Below are positions 31,457-43,561 of a stretch of 64,000 nucleotides of DNA, piece by piece. The position numbers and the translations under genes are program-made. Position 1 is the stretch's first letter, and each line of letters starts with the position of its first letter. The notes beneath the pieces were generated by a model, which was given only the letters and a program-made list of their open reading frames with translations, was not told the DNA's origin and did no database searches. The stretch is from Isoetes taiwanensis (Eukaryota > Streptophyta > Lycopodiopsida > Isoetales > Isoetaceae), in contig JAJEKV010000779.1 in NCBI GenBank assembly GCA_021234155.1, forward strand, positions 28,294 through 92,293, given 5' to 3'.

Positions 31457-32520
31457 GACCACGAGCTTCATAGCCATAGCTAACGAGAGAGGAATATACC
31501 TATAGTTGGGCGACCCACCAACCCTAAGCGAATTTCTTGGATCTAGGTGGGACCATGGGAAAAGGTCGACCTAGGTGGGAATTTTTGCGACCTATTGACC
31601 TATGTTGTCAAAATTCAAGCTTCTTGTTTTTTTGCGAGATAATACATAACCAACGTGCAATACATCTGTTTCCTAAATAAATAGCAAATTCTAGAATTGG
31701 GCTTGCATGAAATGACAAAGCTCGGATAGATAGTTCTTTCATCTTTTTCTAAAATGGTTTTAAGTGGGTAATTGCACATTTGCAAGTTACCCCACCTAAA
31801 AATGAAAACCACAAGGAATCGGTTATATCACTGGACCCCAAAAATAAAAGTTTCTCTGAATTCGACTTGTGTGCCTATTGAGGAAGCTTATCACGCGGGG
31901 ATTAAAATACATTCGTTTTCGTGTTTTGAGCAAAGCTGTAGTGATAAGACCTTGGCTGAGCAGGCTTGGACAAAATCTAAAGAAACGCAAAAATGCTATA
32001 AAAAAAACCCATGATGCAAGGAGCTTGAAGTTATGCATCCCAACAAGCCCATAGCATCACCAATATTTAGAACATAATGATAAAGAAAACGGCAACCTCG
32101 AAAAGCGGGGGTTGTTAGGGCATCTACGCCACAAAATCTCAGCGAGAGGTGGTCACGTCGCCACATGATAAAATAAAATTTACATGAATATACAAAAATT
32201 AAGGGAGGAAAGTGAGAATCATAGATGCTTGTTGAGAGATGCGGAGGAAGTGCCGATGAGAAGCCGATGAACCCTCACGCAAGAGATGGCGATCTCTAAT
32301 GAACCGAGGCCCGAAAATGCATGCAATGCATACGTGCTTTCGCCCATTCTAGAATCCGATCCGATGACTGGATCATTAGCATATAGATAAAGATTACACC
32401 TCAAACAATTTCAAAACAATCAATTTATGCTATTACACTTTAAATAACCAAAATAGATTGTGTTTTGAGGAAATAAACAAAGTTGTACATAACATTACAA
32501 AATTGGAACATATTACGTAT
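31457..32520 (+). repeat. Repeat X, unit 2
   Basis: Same content as 26,466-27,540, again with changes concentrated at CAG/CTG/CCG sites. The terminal hairpin near 32,352 is damaged (CGATCCGATGACTGGATC). Confidence 0.55.
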
Positions 32521-33260
32521 TATTGAGAGTTATTCACATGTCGGCTAGCTTGAAGATGGAGCTTTCTACTTGGTTCTTTGTCGACAAATGTCTCAAAATA
32601 ATGGGCTTTACGGATAATACATTTATACAAAGAATACACTATTCCCACATCTTCAATTCTTTGCAAGTCACCATTCTCTACTTGTATATGTCCACCTTGG
32701 CTTCCCCTTTTTTTTCTTTTAGGATCTTTGGGTTGCATGCAATGGATTTTTACGCTCCACACATCTAAAATCATAAAGTCATTGTCAACAAATTTATTAT
32801 TAGCGATAATAAAAGCTTTATGCATTCTTACCTTATCTTCTTCTATTTGTTAACTTCCTCAACCACGATTACTTCTGCAATATTTTGCTTGACATTTGAG
32901 TTATACGAATCTTCCCTTACTTACCTCTTCCCAGGGTGCCTTTGAATATCCCTTGCTCCTTTTCTTTTCCTTTGGTAAATACCTCCACAATTATAACAAT
33001 TGATTTCTTTTTGTCATAGAGGCGATCTATTTTGGGACGACCATATTAATTTGAGTTGAAGCATGGAACCAGCTTTCCCTTTTTCTTTTCTTCTGCCTTT
33101 CCCTTTTTCTTTTCTTCTCGAGATAGCAATTCACCAAGCTGGCTTTGCCAATGGTTGTACGTCTTCGTCCTACATTACTGCAAGTCTCTCCGAGTGGGAG
33201 TCCCTCCGCGGCCTGAGGGGAATTTGGCGCCCAAATAGGGCCTCTCAGCGCCTACAAGGG
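32521..33260 (-). pseudogene. Copia zinc knuckle and protease, unit 3
   Basis: Collinear with 27,544-28,178, frames broken repeatedly. The protease Asp-Ser-Gly motif is no longer readable in one frame near 32,750. Differences are CHG-site changes plus T-run length changes. Confidence 0.7.
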
Positions 33261-33329
33261 TTTTTCATCGATTAATTTAGAGACATATTGTACATGGTTT
33301 TACGTGGTTTTATTTTTTATGTTTGGAAA

Positions 33330-34095
33330 CTTTTACGCTATATTGTAAAACGAGTCTCATAGGCGATTGGTCTCGTGGGCGTTAAAATATACTTCTTTCC
33401 TTCCTTCATTCCTTTTTGCAAATAAAATTTTTGTGTGTGGCTTCTTCATCCTCCATCACTTTATTTTGCTCTATTTACATTTTCGGCATCTCCTCTCTGC
33501 CTCAATTCTTGTCTTTGCCAAAGTTCTAATAAACATGGCTATATTCCAAGAATAATTCTTGCTTTTGAAATAGCCAAAACCTGCTTTGTTGTTGAGTATA
33601 TAAAACCCCCTCCAAGTCAGCCCGATGAAATTATCAAATGTTTGAAAAAAATCATTGACATTGTCCTTGTCATGGAATTTTAGTCTCCTCAATTCATTTT
33701 CAACACATCTATTTGTGAGGATGTCTTATCCTCATAATTTATGAGCATATAGCTCCACATTTTCACTAGGATGCATTCCTCTAATTTTTTAAAACAATGC
33801 CGAGTTTACCTTACTCATGATTATACCATGTGCTTCCCTTTATTTTGCAATATCCCTCCTCCCTCTTTCCAGGAGGTTGCTTCAAACATCTGCTCCATTC
33901 AAAGCTCGAACTCCCTTGGTAGCAAACGAAGTTCCTGGGCTTCTAACTCCCTTATCCCCTGGTTCAACAATCTCCCAAAGGCCTTCTACTTGCAACACTT
34001 GTTTGATTTTCTCCTTCCAAACTTGGAACCCTGATTCTCCCTTAAACACATCAATTGCACTTAATAAACCTGCACCAAATCTGCTTGCCATCTTA
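33330..34095 (-). pseudogene. Copia gag, unit 3
   Basis: Collinear with 28,333-29,109. The first 50 codons from 34,091 are clean, then at least four frame breaks occur. The clean part lies next to the LTR. Confidence 0.8.
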
Positions 34096-34118
34096 TCTCA
34101 ACCTTGCTCTGATCCCAA

Positions 34119-34357
34119 TGTTAGAAAATTATCAGAGAATAAACCAATATGACTTAGCACAACTCAATCACCATGCATTAGATATAAATAATCTATAAAC
34201 AAGATCATCTAATTTCATAAGAACTTTTAAACAACCTCAATCATGTATATAAGTCTCAAGCAAACTTCATTCTTCTATTATTCTAGCAAATATACTTCAC
34301 CATTGAATTAAATCATAGGAACACTGTTGAAATGGTATTAAAATAATCATTGTAGAA
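34119..34357 (-). repeat. Copia LTR, unit 3, truncated at the satellite junction
   Basis: Follows the LTR for about 236 bases from its U5 end to ATCATTGTAG and then changes abruptly into the satellite. GTAG is shared by both partners at the junction. Confidence 0.85.
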
Positions 34358-37300
34358 ACCAAAGTGTTTTGTTTGGACATTTGGAGCTCGGTATGGCGAT
34401 TCGACTTAGCCACATCGTGGGGAACGAAATTACCCTAGAGACCAAGTTGCACGGTCGGTTTGCAAAGAAAGAAAACACTTAAGCCCCTCGTTTGCGTGCT
34501 TGCTTAGCCACCTCCTATAGGCCCAACCATTCAGTGTGTTGGACATGAGATAGTTTGGCTTCCTCGAGAAGGGGTGGTAGCGGCTTTGAAACTTGGTCCC
34601 AGGGGCAATTTCGGCGTTTGAGTCCATTGGCGATTCAAATCCTAAATTCGGACAGGGGAAGTTGATTTCCGTCGTCGAACCATTAATCCCGGAGAGGACT
34701 TTTGGGGCAAATTTGCTTCCGGATGGTTTTAGGGATTAGTGCTCACGGCAGCACCCCTCACGTCAAGACCGCGGCAAGGTCCTGGTCGAATCACGACAAG
34801 GATAGAGCCTACGAAGCGTAAACCACATGAGTTGCGGTTTTCTAGCGGGTTTGCATTTTGGGTGCTTAGAGTTTTGGTCTTTTGCTCTTGGGACTTGGCG
34901 ATAAAGATCAGATATGAGCATAAAGCAAGAGGCCCGGCGGAATGGAGTTTGGATCTGTACTCCTCCGTTGTGGCTGATTAGAAGTAAAAGGCGACTTTTC
35001 GCGGTAACAAGACATTCATAAATTTGTAATTAATGCATATGCGGAATTAAATTCTGATTTTTTTGTCAGCGAGGCTTCCTAAGTGATCGCCAACATATCT
35101 GGCCCAGTTTTCAAAATTTACGGACAAGGTTTAAATCAAAGTGTTTGCATTAGAGCGGTCGGGCAGCTTTGTTGTTGGGCAGTAGAGGCACACTTACCCA
35201 AGTCAAACAAGGCCGAGGACCTTGCAAAGTAGTCTCATTAGAGGAAAAAGTCCAGAACCCCAAGCGAGCCCCAAAAATTTCGGGCAGCCTTTCTGGCGGC
35301 TCACGGGGAGGGTGCGCTAAAGACCACACTCGAATCTCGGTTCCCCTATCCGGCCGTTGAATCCCGCCGTTCAAGGGCCCTGGCTCAATAAGGTCCAAAA
35401 AATCCAACATCCGTCAGGAAAACTTATCAAACCCTTGAAGCGTTGCGGTGGACCGTGTAGAAACCAAAGTGTTTTGTCGTTCGGACATTGCGGAGGCTCG
35501 GAATGGCGATTCGAATTGGCCACATCATCAGGGAGGCCAAAATTACCCTAGAGACCAAGTTGCCGCGGTAGGTTTTGCAAAAGAAAGAAACACTACGCCC
35601 TACGTTTGCGGTATTCGGCGGCCACCTCCTCTAGGCCAATTGATCGAGTGTGTTGGACATGAGATAGTTTGGCGCTTCCTCGAAGGGGGTGGTCTTACGG
35701 CCCGCGAAACTTGGTCCCCGGGGCAATGTCGGCGTTAGGGAGTCCATTGGCGAGCGAATCCGCGATTAGGAGGGAAGTTGCGTCCGTCGCCCGGGGCCTT
35801 ACCGGGAGAGGACTTTTGGGGCAAGGTTTTTTGCTTAGGATGGTTTTAGGGTCCATGCTCTACGGCGTCAACACCCCCCTCGTCAAGACCGGCGCAAGGT
35901 CCTGGTCGAATTTGACAAGGATAGAGCCTCAAAAGCGTAAACCCTATGAGTTGCGGGGTTCTAGCGGGGTTTTGCGTTTTGGGTGCGAGTTTTGGTCTTT
36001 TGCTCTTGGGACTTGGCGGATAAGATGCGATTGAGCAGCGAAGCAAGGGAGGCCCAGCGGAATGGAGTTTGGATCACGTACTCCTCCGTTGTGGCGGTTA
36101 GAAGTAAAAGGCAGCTTTGCAATAGCAAGACATTCATAAATTTGTAATTAATGCATGATGCGAATTAAATTCTGATTTTTTTGTCAACGGGCTTCCTAAG
36201 TCATCGCCAACTTCTCTGGGCCGAGTTTTTCAAAATTTCTGGACAAGGTTTAGATCAAAGTGTTTGCATTAGAGCGGTCGGGCAGACTGTTGTTGGGCAG
36301 ATGGTGACACACTTGCCCAAGTCAAACAAGGCGGGACCTTGCAAAGGCCCGTCTCATTAGAGGGAGAGTCCGAACCCCAAGAGGCCCAAAAATTTTCGGG
36401 GTAGCCTTTCTGGCGGGCTCCCGGGGGCCGTGCGCTAAAGACCACACTCCGGATCCGGTTCCCCTATCCGACCAGATTTGAATCCCGCCGTTCAAGGGCC
36501 ACGGCTCGATAAGGTCAAAAAATCCAACATCCGTCAGGGAGAACTTATCAAGCGCGGCGTTCTGCGGTCGGCCGTGTAGAAACCAAAGTGTTTTGTCGTT
36601 CGGACATTGCGGAGGCTCGGAATGGCGATTCGACTTCGCCACATCGTCGGGAGGCGAAATTACCCTAGAGACCAAGTTACGGTCGGTTTTGCAAAAGAAA
36701 GAAACACTTCGCCCTACGTTGCGATTGGCGTGACCACCTCCTAGGCCAATTGACTCTGAGTGTGTGTTGGACATGAGATAGTTTGGCCTTCCTCGACAAG
36801 GGGGTGGTCTTACGGCTCACGAAACTTGGTTCCCGGGGCAATGTCGGCGTTAGAGTCCATTGGCGAGCGAATCGATTCGGAGAGGGAATTTTTGCCGTCG
36901 TCGCCCGGGACGCCGGGGAGAGGACTTTTGGGGCAAAGCTGCTTCCGGATGGTTTTAGGGTCAGATGCTCACGGCTTCAACATCCCCCCTACGTCAAGAC
37001 CGGCGCCAAGGTCCTAGTCGAATCGACAAGGATAGAGCCTGCGAAGCGTAAACCCTATGAGTTGCGGGTTCTAGCGGGGTTTGCGTTTTGGGTCTTGAGG
37101 AGTTTTTGGTCTTTTGCTCTTGGACTTGGCGATAAGATCACGATTGAAGCATAAAGCAAGGGAGGCCCGGCGGAATGGAGTTTGGATCTGTACTCCTCCG
37201 TTGTGGCGGTTAAGTAAAGGGCTGACTTTGCGGTAGCAAGACATTCATAAATTTGTAATTAATGCATAGTACGGAATTAAATTTGATTTTTTGTCGGCGG

Positions 37301-40300
37301 GAGGCAGTCATAAGCCAACATAAAGGCGGTTTTCAAAATTTCGGACAAGGTTTAGATCAAAGTGTTTGCATTAGAGCGGTCAAGGCGGCACTGTTGTTGG
37401 GCAGCGAGAAGTTTGCACTTGCCCAAGTCAAACAAGGCGGGACCTTGCAAGGCCGTCTCATTAGAGGAGAGTCAGAAAGAAGGCCGAGCCCAAAAAATTT
37501 CGGGACCTCCCCTGGGCTGGGCATGCGCTAAAGACCACACTCCGGATCTCGGTTCCCCTATCGGCCAGTTGAATCCGCCGTTCAAGGGCCACGGCTCGAT
37601 AAAAGGTCAAAAAATCCAACATCCGTCAGGAAAACTTATCAAACCCATGGCGTTCTGCGGTCGGCCGTGTAGAAACCAAAGTGTTTTGTCGTTGGACATT
37701 CGGAGGCTCGGAATGGCGATCGACTTAGCCCGCCACATCGTCGGGAGGCGAAATTACCCTAGAGACCAAGTTGCGCGGTCGGTTTTGCAAAGAAAAAACA
37801 CTTACGCCCTCGTTGCGATGTTAAATGACCACCTCCTAGGCCAATTGATTCACGAGTGTGTTGGACATGAGATAGTTTGGCGCTTCCTCGAGAAGGGGTG
37901 GTCTTACGGCCCGCGAAACTTGGTCAGGAAAATGTCGGCGTTAGAGTCCATTGGCGAGCGAATCCACGATTCGGAGAGGGAAGTTGCACGTCGTCGCCCG
38001 GGGCCGCCGGGAAGAGGACTTTTGGGGCAAAAGCTGCTTCGGATGGTTTTAGGGTCCATGCTCGGCGTCAACACCCCTCTCACGTCAAGACGGCGCCAAG
38101 GTCCTAGTCGAATCGACAAGGATAGAGCCTCCGAAGCGTAAACCCTATGAGTTGCGGGGTTCTAGCGGGGTTTTGCGTTTTGGGTGCCCTTTTTTTGGTC
38201 TTTTGCTCTTGGGACTTGGCTGATAAGATGCGATTTGAGAGCGAAGCAAGAGCCCGGCGGAATGGAGTTTGGATCTGTACTCCTCCGTTGTGGCGGTTAA
38301 GTAAAAGGCGACTTTTGCGGTAGCAAGACATTCATAAATTTGTAATTAATGCATAGTACGGAATTAAATTCTGATTTTTTGTCGATTTGAAGCTTCCTAA
38401 GTCATCGCCAACCATCTGAGGCTGAGTTCTCAAAATTTTTGGACAAGGTTTAGATCAAAGTGTTTGCATTAGAGCGGTCAGGCGCTTTGTTGTTGGGCAG
38501 CCAGTAGCACCTTGCCCCAAGTCAAACAAGGCCAGGACCTTGCAAGGCCGTCTCATTAGAGGGGAGAGTCAGAACCCCAAGAGGCGAGCCCCAAAAATTT
38601 CAGAGGCAGCCTTTCCTTTCTGGGCTCCCCCAGGGGGCAAATGCGCTAAAGACCACACTCGGGATCTCGTTTTCCCCTATCAAACCCGTTGAATCCGCCG
38701 TTCAAGGGCCACGGCACCGATAAGGTCAAAAATCCAACATCCGTCAGGAAAACTTATCAAACAGCGAAGCGTTCTGCGGTCGGCCAGTGTAGAAACCAAA
38801 GTGTTTTGTCGTTCGGACATTGCGGAGGCTTCGGAATGGCGATTCGAATTCGCCACATCGTCGGGAGGGCGAAATTACCCTAGAGACCAAGTTGCGGTGG
38901 GTTTTGCAAAAAAGAAACACTTCGCCCTCGTTTGCGATATTCATGACCACCTCCTAGGCCAATTGACTACGAGTGTGTTGGACATGAGATAGTTTGGCCT
39001 TCCTCGAGAAGGGGTGGTCTTAAGCCCCGAAACTTGGTCCCGGGAACAATGTCGGCGTTAGGAGTCCATTGGCGAGGCCGAATCCACGATTGGCGAGGAG
39101 GAAGTTGCGTCGTCGCGCGGGAGACGCCGGCGGGGAGGACTTTTGGGGCAAAAATTTGCTTCGGATGGTTTTAGGGTCCATGCTCGGCGTCAACACCCCC
39201 TCTCGTCAAGACACCGGCGCCAAGGTCCTAGTCGAATTTGACAAGGATAGAGCCTCGAAAGCGTAAACCCTATGAGTTGCGGGTTCTAGCGGGGTTTGCG
39301 TTTTGGGTGCCGGGGATTTTTGGTCTTTTGCTCTTGGGACTTGGCGATAAGATGCAGTTGAAGCGAAGCAAAGAGCTGGCGGAATGGAGTTTGGATCTGT
39401 ACTCCTCCAATTGTGGCGGTTAGAAGTAAAAGGCGACTTTTGCGGTAGCAAGACATTCATAAATTTGTAATTAATGCATAGTACGGAATTAAATTCTGAT
39501 TTTTTGTCAGCAGGCTTCCTAAGTCATCGCCAACATCTGAGGCCAGTTTTCAAAATTTCGGACAAGGTTTAGATCAAAGTGTTTGCATTAGAGCGGTCAG
39601 GGCGGACTGTTGTTGGGCAGCCAAGGCAGCACACTTGCCCAAGTCAAACAAGGCGGGGACCTTGCAAGGCCGTCTCATTAGAGGGAGAGTCCGGACCCCA
39701 AGAGGCGAGCCCCAAAAAATTTCAGGGTACCTTTCTTGGCGGGCTCCCGGGGGCAAATGCGCTAAAGACCACACTCCGGATCTCGGTTCCCCTATCCGGC
39801 CCGTTGAATCGCCGTTCAAGGGCCACGGCTCGATAAGGTCAAAAAATCCAACATCCGTCAGGGAGAACTTATCAAACGGCGGCGTTCTGCGGTCGGCCAG
39901 TGTAGAAACCAAAAGTGTTTTGTCGTTCGGACATTGCGGAAAGCTCGGAATGGCGATTCGACTTCGCCACATCGTCAGGAGGCGAAATTACCCTAGAGAC
40001 CAAGTTGCGGTCAGTTTTGCAAAAAAAGAAACACTTATGCCCTACGTTGCGGTATTGAAATGCCACCTCCTAGGCCAATTGACTGAGTGTGTTGGACATG
40101 AGATAGTTTGGGCTTCCTCGAGAAGGGGTGGTCTTACGCCCGCGAAACTTGGTCCCCGGGGGGCAATGTCGGCGTTTACGAGTCCATTGGCGAGCCGAAT
40201 CCGCGATTCGGAGAGGAAGTTGCCCGTCGTCGCCCGGGACGCCGGGGAGGACTTTTGGGGCAAAGCTGCTTCCAGGATGGTTTTAGGGTCCATGCTGCTA

Positions 40301-43300
40301 CGGCGTCAACACCCCCTCTCGTCAAGACGAGCCAAGGTCCTAGTCGAATCGACAAGGATAGAGCCTACGAAAGCGTAAACCCTATGAGTTGCGGGGTTCT
40401 AGCGGGGTTTTGCGTTTTTGGGTGCGAGTTTTGGTCTTTTGCTCTTGGGACTTGGCGATAAGATCGATTGAAGCGAAGCAAGAGGCGGCGGAATGGAGTT
40501 TGGATCTGTACTCCTCCGTTGTGGCGGTTAGAAGTAAAAGGCGGCTTTTGCGGTAGCAAGACATTCATAAATTTGTAATTAATGCATAATGCGGAATTAA
40601 ATTCTGATTTTTTTGTCGTGAGGCTTCCTAAGTCATCGCCAACATACAGGCCGGTTTTCAAAATTTCTGGACAAGGTTTAGATCAAAGTGTTTGCATTAG
40701 AGCGGTCGGGCGGCTTTGTTGTTGGGCAGTAGCGGCAGCACACTTGCCCTTAAAGTCAAACAAGGCCAGGACCTTGCAAGGCCGTCTCATTAGAGGGGGA
40801 GAGTCAGAACCCCAAGAGGCGAGCCCCAAAAATTTCGAGGTAGCCTTTCTGGCGGCGCTCCCCAGGGGGCGATGCGCTAAAGACCACACTCGGGATCTCG
40901 GTTCCCCTATCCGGCCGTTGAATCCCGCCGTTCAAGGGCCACGGCACCGATAAGGTCCAAAAAATCCAACATCCGTCAGGAGAACTTATCAAACCATGGC
41001 GTCTGCGGTCGGCCAGTGTAGAAACCAAAGTGTTTTGTCGTTTGGACATTGCGGCGGAGGCTCGGGAATGGCGATTCGACTTCGCCACATCGTCGTCAGG
41101 GAGGCGAAATTACCCTAGAGACCAAGTTGCCGCGGTCAGTTTTGCAAAAAAAGAAACACTTACGCCCTACGTTTGCGATTACCGGCGACCACCTCCTAGG
41201 CCAATTGACTACGAGTGTGTTGGACATGAGATAGTTTGGCGCTTCCTCGAGAAGGGGTGGTCTTACGGCCCGCGAAACTTGGTCCCAGGGCAATGTCGGC
41301 GTTAGGAGTCCATTGGCGAGCGAATCACGATTAGGAGAGGGGAAGTTGCCGTCGTCGCCCGGGGCCGCCGGAGAGGACTTTTGGGGCAAAAGGCTGCTTC
41401 GGATGGTTTTAGGGTCCATGCTCTGGCGTCAACACCCCCTCACGTCAAGACGCGGCGCAAGGTCCTAGTCGAATCGACAAGGATAGAGCCTCGAAAGCGT
41501 AAACCCTATGAGTTGCGAGGGTTCTAGCGGGGTTTGCGTTTTGGGTCTTAAGTTTTGGTCTTTTGCTCTTGGGACTTGGCCGATAAGATGCGATTGAAGC
41601 AGCGAAGCAAGGGGCCCGGCGGAATGGAGTTTGGATCGTACTCCTCCCGTTGTGGCGGTTAAGTAAAAGGCGACTTTTGCGGTAGCAAGACATTCATAAA
41701 TTTGTAATTAATGCATAGTGCGGAATTAAATTATGATTTTTTGTCGTGAGGCTTCCTAAGTCATCGCCAACATGAGGCCAGTTTTCAAAATTTCGGACAA
41801 GGTTTAGATCAAAGTGTTTGCATTAGAGCGGTCAGGGGACTGTTGTTGGGCAGCCGGTGCAGCACACTTGCCCAAGTCAAACAAGGCGGGACCTTGCAAG
41901 GCCGTCTCATTAGAGGGGGAGAGTCCAGGAACCCCAAGGCGAGCCCCAAAAATTTCGAGGTAGCCTTTCTGGCGGCGCTCCCAGGGGGGGCCGTGCGCTA
42001 AAGACCACACTCGGGATCTCGGTTCCCCTATCCGGCCGTTGAATCGCCGTTCAAGGGCCACGGCTCGATAAGGTCCAAAAAATCCAACATCCGTCAGGAG
42101 AACTTATCAAAACCATGGCGTTCTGCGGTCGGCCAGGTGTAGAAACCAAAGTGTTTTGTCGTTCGGACATTGCGGAGGCTCGGGAATGGCGATTGACTTC
42201 GCCACATCGTCAGGGAGGCGAAATTACCCTAGAGACCAAGTTGCCGCGGTCGGTTTTGCAAAGAAAGAAACACTTAAGCCCTACGTTGCGGTATTCGAAA
42301 TGACCACCTCCTAGGCCAATTGACTCACGAGTGTGTTGGACATGAGATAGTTTGGCGCTTCCTCGAGAAGGGGTGGTCTTACGGCCCGCGAAACTTGGTC
42401 CCGGGGGCAATGTCGGCGTTCGAGTCCATTGGCGAGCGAATCACGATTCGGAGAGGAAGTTGCCCGTCCGTCGCCCGGGGCCGCGGGGAGAGGACTTTTG
42501 GGGCAAGCTGCTTCGGATGGTTTTAGGGTCCATGCTGCGGCGTCAACACCCCCTCTCGTCAAGACGGCGCCAAGGTCCTAGTCGAATCGACAAGGATAGA
42601 GCCTCCGAAGCGTAAACCCCTATGAGTTGCCGGGTTCTAGCGGGGTTTTGCGTTTTGGGTGCGAGTTTTGGTCTTTTGCTCTTGGGACTTGGCGATAAGA
42701 TGCGATTGAAGCGAAGCAAAGGAAGCCCAGCGGAATGGAGTTTGGATCTGTACTCCTCCGTTGTGGCGGTTAAGTAAAAGGCGACTTTTGCGGTAGCAAG
42801 ACATTCATAAATTTGTAATTAATGCATAGTGGAATTAAATTCTGATTTTTTGTCGTGAGGCTTCCTAAGTCATCGCCAACATACTGAGGCCGATTTTCAA
42901 AATTTCGGACAAGGTTTAGATCAAAGTGTTTGCATTAGAGCGGTCGGGCAGCTTTGTTGTTGGGCAGCGGCTGGCACACTTGCCCAAGTCAAACAAGGCA
43001 GGACCTTGCAAGGCCGTCTCATTAGAGGGAGAGTCAGGAACCCCAAGAGGCGAGCCCCAAAAAATTTCGAGGTAGCCTTTCTGGCGGCTCCCAGGGGGCC
43101 CGTGCGCTAAAGACCACACTCCGGATCTCGGTTCCCCTATCCGGCCAGTTGAATCCGCCGTTCAAGGGCCACGGCTCGATAAGGTCAAAAAAAATCCAAC
43201 ATCCGTCAGGAGAACTTATCAAACCCATGGCGTTCTGCGGTCGACCGTGTAGAAACCAAAGTGTTTTGTCGTTCCGGACATTGCGGAGGCTCGGAATGGC

Positions 43301-43547
43301 GATTCGACTTCGCCACATCGTCAGGGAGGCGAAATTACCCTAGAGACCAAGTTGCGCGGTCGGTTTTGCAAAAGAAAGAAACACTTCGCCCTACGTTTGC
43401 GGTATTCGAAATGACCACCTCTAGGCCAATTGACTACGAGTGTGTTGGACATGAGATAGTTTGGCGCTTCCTCGAGAAGGGGTGGTCTTACGGCCCGCGA
43501 AACTTGGTCCCCGGGGGCAATGTCGGCGTTCGAGTCCATTGGGCGAG

Positions 43548-43561
43548 CGAATCGCGATTCG
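43548..43561. repeat. Satellite internal palindrome, example
   Basis: CGAATCGCGATTCG, a perfect 14 bp palindrome in this monomer. Other monomers show variants with an extra C or A at the centre. A second palindrome, CCTTGCAAGG, is conserved in nearly every monomer (for example 43,002-43,011). Confidence 0.5.

Larger units (their letters stand above)
23332..34354. repeat. Tandem segmental duplication, about 4.98 kb period
   Basis: The order gag, LTR, DUF4283 ORF, repeat X, protease, zinc knuckle recurs. LTR starts lie at 24,159, 29,137 and 34,119 (spacings 4,978 and 4,982). Unit 1 also holds the complete pol and the nested gag-only element to its left. The third unit is cut at the satellite. 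The near identity means a recent duplication or a repeated assembly path. Confidence 0.8.
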
